This document shows, piece after piece, positions 8,843-11,588 of a stretch of DNA of 11,588 bases. Source of the DNA: Flavobacteriales bacterium (GTDB lineage: Bacteria; Bacteroidota; Bacteroidia; Flavobacteriales; UBA7430); NCBI GenBank assembly GCA_002707145.1, contig PAMD01000001.1:1-11588 (forward strand), read 5' to 3'. A model generated the notes under the pieces. The model did no database searches, was not told the origin of the DNA, and saw only the letters and a list, made by a program, of their open reading frames with translations. Numbering within the stretch: the stretch's first letter is position 1; the number at the start of each line of letters is the position of its first letter. The position numbers were made by a program, and so were the translations under genes.

Positions 8843-9244
8843 CTAAGAGCCAATACTCTGTCTAAGTTTCTCGATCTGTTTATCCCAGAGCAATTTTGCT
8901 TCTTCTTCATCTTCATGATTTTCTGCAAAATCAGTTACAATCAAAGAAATATCTTGAGTAATCTCATCAACAATAATTTTTAATTCAAAATACGTGTTTG
9001 AAGGTTCCTCTAACCAACGAAACTTTATCCATTGGTTATTTTTTTTACTTAATAATTCAGCATTTTGTTTGTCGTCATCCCAAAAGAAGGTGTAGGTCTT
9101 CCCACTTAAATTTACATTGTCAGCAAACCATTCAGAAAGTCCACTAGCAGTACTTATTTGGTTGTAAAGTATTCTTAATGATGAACGTATTGGAAATTCG
9201 ATTTCGTACTTAATCTTTTTGATCATAATGATAATTTGATGCAT
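8843..9244 (-). CDS. START-like domain (AHSA1/SRPBCC-type) protein
   Basis: This small cytoplasmic protein has 133 residues from the outermost ATG. The better start is probably the internal ATG at 9226 (complement of 9224-9226), giving 127 residues beginning MIKKIKYEIEFPIRSS, which matches where this flavobacterial family normally starts. It has a helix-grip fold pattern: first strand KIKYEIEFPI, LSEWFADNVN near residues 36-45, the strands YTFFWDDD and WIKFRWLEE, and a C-terminal acidic helix (AENHEDEEEAKLLWDKQIEKL). SRPBCC/START-like folds bind hydrophobic ligands, but this subgroup has no known function that I can name. It is the first gene of the minus-strand cluster, with a 19-bp gap to lptG. 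Its stop is TAG. No perfect TAnnTTTG box is seen upstream; the nearest is GATTTTTG (complement of 9263-9270), five of six bases. Confidence 0.85.
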   Translation of the reverse strand: MHQIIIMIKKIKYEIEFPIRSSLRILYNQISTASGLSEWFADNVNLSGKTYTFFWDDDKQNAELLSKKNNQWIKFRWLEEPSNTYFELKIIVDEITQDISLIVTDFAENHEDEEEAKLLWDKQIEKLRQSIGS

Positions 9245-9362
9245 TTATATTTGCAATATAAACAAAAATCACCCTTAACGACCATTCATTTAGTTTTTTT
9301 GAAGTTTAATTATTGAGTATGATACAGTACTATACATGCAAATAATAAAAATTCATTAACCA

Positions 9363-9395
9363 TTGCAAATAGAATTTTTAAAACGTTTATATTTG
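9363..9395 (+). promoter_or_regulatory. Promoter of the tRNA-Met gene
   Basis: A TTG (-33 element, 9363-9365) is followed after 22 bp by TATATTTG (9388-9395), a perfect TAnnTTTG -7 box. The flavobacterial consensus allows roughly 17-23 bp between the two. The predicted start of transcription, about 9400-9402, lies a few bases before the tRNA, as expected for a tRNA promoter. This is the best-supported promoter in the window. Confidence 0.62.
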
Positions 9396-9405
9396 CTCAA
9401 AATAT

Positions 9406-9479
9406 GGCGAGGTAGCTCAGTTGGTTAGAGCGTCGGATTCATAACCCGGAGGCCACGAGTTCAAATCTCGTTCTCGCTA
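9406..9479 (+). tRNA. tRNA-Met(CAU), probably elongator
   Basis: A full cloverleaf can be folded by hand. The acceptor stem is GGCGAGG (9406-9412) with TCTCGCT (9472-9478), including G1-U72 and G7-U66 wobbles. The D stem is GCTC/GAGC (9415-9418, 9428-9431). The anticodon loop TTCATAA (9438-9444) has the CAT anticodon at 9440-9442. The T stem is ACGAG/CTCGT (9455-9459, 9467-9471) around TTCAAAT. The discriminator is A9479 and CCA is not encoded. The anticodon stem TCGGA/CCCGG has an A31-C39 mismatch. It lacks the three G-C pairs expected of initiator tRNA and does not resemble tRNA-Ile2, hence the elongator call. Confidence 0.93.
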
Positions 9480-9490
9480 CTAAAACAATA

Positions 9491-9523
9491 AAACGGTTAT
9501 ACTATTATAGTGTAACCGTTTTT
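9491..9523. terminator. Bidirectional hairpin terminator between tRNA-Met and the hxlR-type gene
   Basis: Arms 9491-9503 and 9509-9521 (AAACGGTTATACT with AGTGTAACCGTTT, one G-U pair) form a 13-bp stem with a small loop. It is followed on the plus strand by a short T run (9519-9523) and on the minus strand by T-rich sequence. It terminates the tRNA transcript on one side and the convergent regulator transcript on the other. The right arm also encodes the last five residues and contains the stop codon of the regulator. Confidence 0.8.
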
Positions 9524-9924
9524 GATTTATATCTTTCAATGATTGCCAGGTACAATTCATTTTTATCCTTAACATTTGCTATGTCTTGATTCTCAACAGG
9601 TTTAATATTGTGATGGCTCCACAAGGCCAACTCTATTATAACAGGAGTTAATGAAAGTCCTTTTTCAGTAAGAATATAGTGATTAGTTTTTTGGTTATCA
9701 GGTAATTTTTGCTTGACAATAAAATCTATTTTTTCAAGTGTTTTTAACCTATTAGATAGTATACTTGGTGCAATTGATTCATTGCTTTCGCAGAACTCTT
9801 TAAATGTTTTTTTTTTCTCTAATAGCATCAACTTTATAACAACAAGGGTCCATTTGTCTCCAACAATATCTAATGCAGAAGTTACTGGACAGCTACACCT
9901 AAAAAACTTATTAAAAAATGACAT
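9505..9924 (-). CDS. HxlR/YodB-family winged-helix transcriptional regulator
   Basis: This 139-residue DNA-binding regulator shows the family pattern RCSCPVTSALDIVGDKWTLVV (10-29), a helix-turn-helix at about 38-64 (TFKEFCESNESIAPSILSNRL, then KTLE), a wing with NHYILTEKGLSL (81-92) and the terminal ELALWSHHN helix. Cys12 sits at the conserved N-terminal cysteine position, which in YodB, HypR and QorR-type members senses quinones, aldehydes or disulfide stress. Cys10 and Cys45 are additional cysteines. The protein should act as a dimer. It is divergent from a reductase gene, with an 81-bp shared region carrying a 23-bp palindrome, so autoregulation and control of the reductase are likely (inference). 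Its final codons lie inside the terminator hairpin shared with tRNA-Met. The ATG start has no Shine-Dalgarno. Confidence 0.92.
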   Translation of the reverse strand: MSFFNKFFRCSCPVTSALDIVGDKWTLVVIKLMLLEKKKTFKEFCESNESIAPSILSNRLKTLEKIDFIVKQKLPDNQKTNHYILTEKGLSLTPVIIELALWSHHNIKPVENQDIANVKDKNELYLAIIERYKSKTVTL

Positions 9925-9942
9925 AATTATTAAAATATAATT

Positions 9943-9965
9943 ATTACTATTAAATTAATAGTAAT
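9943..9965. promoter_or_regulatory. Perfect 23-bp palindrome, candidate HxlR operator
   Basis: Two exact 11-bp inverted arms (ATTACTATTAA at 9943-9953 and TTAATAGTAAT at 9955-9965) flank a single A. The half-site TACT...AGTA recalls the TACT-N7-AGTA box of Bacillus YodB, but here the spacing is 11. The palindrome overlaps the first bases of the reductase -7 box and lies just downstream of the predicted hxlR transcription start, so bound repressor could block both genes. A further AGTAAT half-site occurs at 9983-9988, 23 bp from the matching half. Confidence 0.6.
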
Positions 9966-9969
9966 TTTG
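9962..9969 (+). promoter_or_regulatory. Candidate -7 box of the SDR reductase gene
   Basis: TAATTTTG is a perfect TAnnTTTG match, 36 bp upstream of the reductase ATG, predicting a leader of about 30 nt. Its first four bases lie inside the palindrome, the classic place for a repressor site. No clear TTG -33 element is present, which would suit a promoter needing derepression or an activator. Confidence 0.5.
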
Positions 9970-9978
9970 CTATTGAAT

Positions 9979-9986
9979 CAAAAGTA
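9979..9986 (-). promoter_or_regulatory. Candidate -7 box of the hxlR-type gene
   Basis: On the minus strand this reads TACTTTTG, a perfect TAnnTTTG match. It faces away from the reductase box only 9 bp away, so the two promoters overlap back to back and should interfere with each other. The predicted transcript would carry the palindrome in its 5' leader. No TTG -33 element is found at the right distance. Confidence 0.45.
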
Positions 9987-10005
9987 ATAATAAAAAATTA
10001 ATCAT

Positions 10006-11022
10006 ATGAATAAAAAAGTATTGTTAACAGGTATATCTGGTTATATTGCATTGCATTGTGCCAAAATTCTTTTAGAAAAAGGATATACCGTAGTCGGTAC
10101 AGTAAGAAGTACAAAAAAAGAAGACGAGGTTATTAAGACCCTTAATTCAAATTCTGTTTCTATTGAGAACCTTTCTTTTACCCATTTGGATCTTAGTTCT
10201 GATAAAGGATGGGATTCTGCGCTATCTAATTGTAATTATGTAATGCACGTGGCTTCTCCTTTTACTGTTGAAAATCCTAAAAATGAGTCAGATATGCTTG
10301 GTCCTGCAGTAGATGGAACCCTTAGAGTACTCAAAGCTGCTAAAAAAAATGGTGTGAAACGAGTTGTTTTAACCAGCTCCACGGTCGCTATGATGGGAGG
10401 TAAAAAAACTGGCACAATTACACCAGATGACTGGAGTGACTTAAATTCAAAAAACATAAGTACGTATTTCAAAAGTAAAACATTGGCAGAGAAAGCTGCA
10501 TGGGACTTTATTAATAATCAATCAGGTGATCAATCATTAGAATTAGTCACGATTAACCCAGGAGGAGTTTTTGGACCTCCACTTGGTAATAACCTTTCTG
10601 GAGCTTCAATGTCCATGATGGTCAAATTTTTAGGAGGAAAAATTCCAATGGTCCCAAATGCATCCTTTCCAATGGTCGATGTACGTGATGTTGCCTATTT
10701 ACATGTAGCCGCCCTAACAGAGACCAAAGCAGCTAACCAACGTTTTATTGCAACAGAAAAAATTGGGAGAAGTTTTCAATCGATATGCCAATTACTTATT
10801 GACAATGGATATAAAGGCCCTAGCACCAAATTAGCACCAAATTTCATGTTAAAACTTTTGTCCATCTTTGATAGAGAGGCCAAAGGTATGTTGGCTATGC
10901 TTGATATGAATCTAAGTGCTGATAATTCAAAAACAATGGAAGTTTTCAACTGGAAACCTATTCCTTTTGAAAAAACACTTTTAGAAACAGCAATATCAGT
11001 AAAAAATATTACTTCACGTTAA
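10006..11022 (+). CDS. NAD(P)-dependent aldehyde/ketone reductase, extended SDR (dihydroflavonol-4-reductase-like)
   Basis: This 338-residue cytoplasmic oxidoreductase has the dinucleotide-binding motif TGISGYIA (8-15). Arg34-Ser35 follow the second beta strand, the position that favours NADP(H) in this family. The remaining SDR signature is LDLSSD (61-66), HVASPF (81-86), the catalytic Ser124/Ser125 in VLTSST, Tyr154 and Lys158 in YFKSK, then INPGGVFGPPLG (183-194). The length and order match the yeast Gre2/carbonyl reductase and plant dihydroflavonol reductase group, which reduce aldehydes, ketones and methylglyoxal-like compounds. The true substrate is unknown. It is a single gene, divergent from the hxlR-type regulator and followed by a strong terminator. 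This suggests an inducible detoxification enzyme (inference). The ATG start is preceded by A/T-rich sequence without a Shine-Dalgarno. Confidence 0.93.
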   Translation: MNKKVLLTGISGYIALHCAKILLEKGYTVVGTVRSTKKEDEVIKTLNSNSVSIENLSFTHLDLSSDKGWDSALSNCNYVMHVASPFTVENPKNESDMLGPAVDGTLRVLKAAKKNGVKRVVLTSSTVAMMGGKKTGTITPDDWSDLNSKNISTYFKSKTLAEKAAWDFINNQSGDQSLELVTINPGGVFGPPLGNNLSGASMSMMVKFLGGKIPMVPNASFPMVDVRDVAYLHVAALTETKAANQRFIATEKIGRSFQSICQLLIDNGYKGPSTKLAPNFMLKLLSIFDREAKGMLAMLDMNLSADNSKTMEVFNWKPIPFEKTLLETAISVKNITSR

Positions 11023-11037
11023 TTCATGAATAAATAA

Positions 11038-11067
11038 AAACCCACTCATTTGAGTGGGTTTGTTTTT
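11038..11067 (+). terminator. Rho-independent terminator of the SDR reductase gene
   Basis: Arms 11038-11048 (AAACCCACTCA) and 11051-11061 (TGAGTGGGTTT) form an 11-bp GC-rich stem with a tight loop, followed by GTTTTT. It starts 15 bp after the reductase stop codon. The A run before the stem means it could also work on the minus strand, but no minus-strand gene ends here. Confidence 0.9.
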
Positions 11068-11097
11068 GGTGGACCTCTCGGTCCCAGTTTCGAACTT
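11068..11097. other. GC-rich patch with small hairpin and tRNA-like TTCGAA motif, unexplained
   Basis: Between the terminator and the next gene lies a patch much richer in G and C than the surrounding intergenic DNA. It contains GGACC-TCTC-GGTCC (11071-11084), a 5-bp stem with a 4-nt loop, and GTTTCGAAC (11087-11095). Read on the minus strand it has a T-loop-like TTCGAAA and, further on, ACCA, as in a tRNA 3' end. However, the spacing is about 5 nt too long and the T stem does not pair. It may be a decayed tRNA end or a regulatory hairpin. Confidence 0.3.
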
Positions 11098-11115
11098 TTT
11101 TAGAAAACTATTTAG

Positions 11116-11123
11116 TAAGTTTG
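11116..11123 (+). promoter_or_regulatory. Candidate -7 box of the SMP-30-like gene
   Basis: TAAGTTTG matches TAnnTTTG perfectly but ends only 4 bp before the ATG at 11128. If used, transcription would begin at or next to the start codon, giving a leaderless mRNA. No TTG -33 element is seen at 17-23 bp. A chance match is a real possibility. Confidence 0.3.
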
Positions 11124-11127
11124 TCTT

Positions 11128-11588
11128 ATGAAAAAAATATTTCTAATCTTACTATTTGTGCCTATGATTGGGTTTGGGCAAACTAAGACTTTAGGGTCTG
11201 ATATAATTAACCCAAATTCAAAAATTAAAGAAGTATTTTCAGGTGGAGAGGGAGTACTTTTAGAGGGACCGACAATGGGCCCTGATGGTACCTTATACTT
11301 TTCAGACCTTATTATTACCAACCCAAAGAGAATGAAAGCTGGAATAATTTGGAATTACAATCCTCAGACAGAAGAAACAAAAGTTTTCCGTTCTCCAAGT
11401 GGTATGGCGCTCGGTCTTGCTTTTGATGTTGATGGAAATTTGTTGTCATGTGAAGGTGCAGACTTTGGAGGGCGCAGACTGACCAAGACGAATATGAATA
11501 ATGGAAAAAGTACAATTGTGGCAGGACTTTTTAATGACAGGAGGCTTAACTCCCCGAATGACTTAGTAATTGATAACAACGGTCGGAT
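11128..11588 (+). CDS. Secreted SMP-30/gluconolactonase/LRE-like protein, 3' part missing
   Basis: The first 153 residues are present and the gene runs off the right edge. Residues 1-18 form a signal peptide (MKKIFLILL..., ending IGFGQ), so the product is exported to the periplasm or beyond. The rest is the start of a six-bladed beta-propeller: GPTMGPDGTLYFSD (47-60), SPSGMALGLAFDVDGNLLSC (89-108), GADFGGRRL (110-118) and NSPNDLVID (141-149). Glu46 and Asn144 fall at metal-ligand positions of the family; the third ligand Asp would be outside the window. Members hydrolyse lactones such as gluconolactone, or act on related cyclic esters. The precise substrate is unknown. The gene is separated from the upstream reductase by a strong terminator, so it has its own promoter. 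Several small minus-strand open frames across it are shadows. Confidence 0.88.
   Translation, partial: MKKIFLILLFVPMIGFGQTKTLGSDIINPNSKIKEVFSGGEGVLLEGPTMGPDGTLYFSDLIITNPKRMKAGIIWNYNPQTEETKVFRSPSGMALGLAFDVDGNLLSCEGADFGGRRLTKTNMNNGKSTIVAGLFNDRRLNSPNDLVIDNNGR

Noticed and set aside
9245..9350. Promoter for the START-domain/lptG/glycosyltransferase/ribBA cluster
   Set aside because: A promoter must exist here, but the best box (GATTTTTG, 9263-9270) is imperfect and lacks a -33 element, so no site is called.
11112..11579. Three overlapping minus-strand open frames of 66-71 codons at the right end
   Set aside because: They lie antisense to the clear SMP-30-like coding sequence, which has a signal peptide and family motifs, and they show no recognisable protein features.
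1..11588. CRISPR arrays, insertion sequences, integrases, toxin-antitoxin or phage-defence genes
   Set aside because: No regularly spaced repeats, transposase motifs or defence-type proteins were seen on either strand.

Overview
The window looks like a chromosomal segment of an AT-rich marine-type Bacteroidota, most likely a member of the Flavobacteriales. The evidence is: a TonB-dependent receptor with an N-terminal carboxypeptidase-regulatory-like domain, a flavobacterial START-like domain protein next to a long-form LptF/LptG permease, a fused RibBA, secreted proteins with short signal peptides ending in ..AQ/..GQ/..SQ, almost no Shine-Dalgarno sequences, and several perfect matches to the Bacteroidota promoter -7 motif TAnnTTTG. 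No taxonomic search could be run.

Layout. Positions 1-478 (minus) hold the 5' part of a secreted protein that starts with a blue-copper (cupredoxin) domain; the rest lies outside the window. 643-3729 (minus) is a complete TonB-dependent outer-membrane receptor. 3869-9244 (minus) is a tightly packed five-gene cluster, in transcription order: START-like domain protein, lptG (apparently with a TTG start), two GT-B/GT4-type glycosyltransferases, and ribBA. Gaps are about 20 bp or less, one junction overlaps by 19 bp and another is stop-to-start adjacent (TAA-ATG), so co-transcription is likely. 9406-9479 (plus) is a tRNA-Met(CAU) with a good flavobacterial promoter. It ends in a hairpin terminator shared with the convergent hxlR-type gene (9505-9924, minus). 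That regulator is divergent from an extended-SDR aldehyde/ketone reductase (10006-11022, plus). The 81-bp space between them holds a perfect 23-bp palindrome and two opposing TAnnTTTG boxes, a compact regulatory switch. After a strong terminator, the 5' part of a secreted SMP-30/gluconolactonase-like protein (11128-11588, plus) runs off the end.

How the genes may work together. The minus-strand cluster combines lipopolysaccharide export (LptG) with two glycosyltransferases that probably act on envelope glycan, plus riboflavin synthesis. The HxlR/SDR pair resembles electrophile- or aldehyde-responsive modules in which a cysteine-containing HxlR/YodB-type repressor controls an oxidoreductase; this is inference. 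I found no CRISPR array, insertion sequence, integrase, phage gene or clear novel multi-gene system. The most interesting parts are the hxlR/SDR switch, the overlap of terminator and hxlR coding sequence, and the glycosyltransferase pair between lptG and ribBA. No gene-free stretch exceeds 300 bp.
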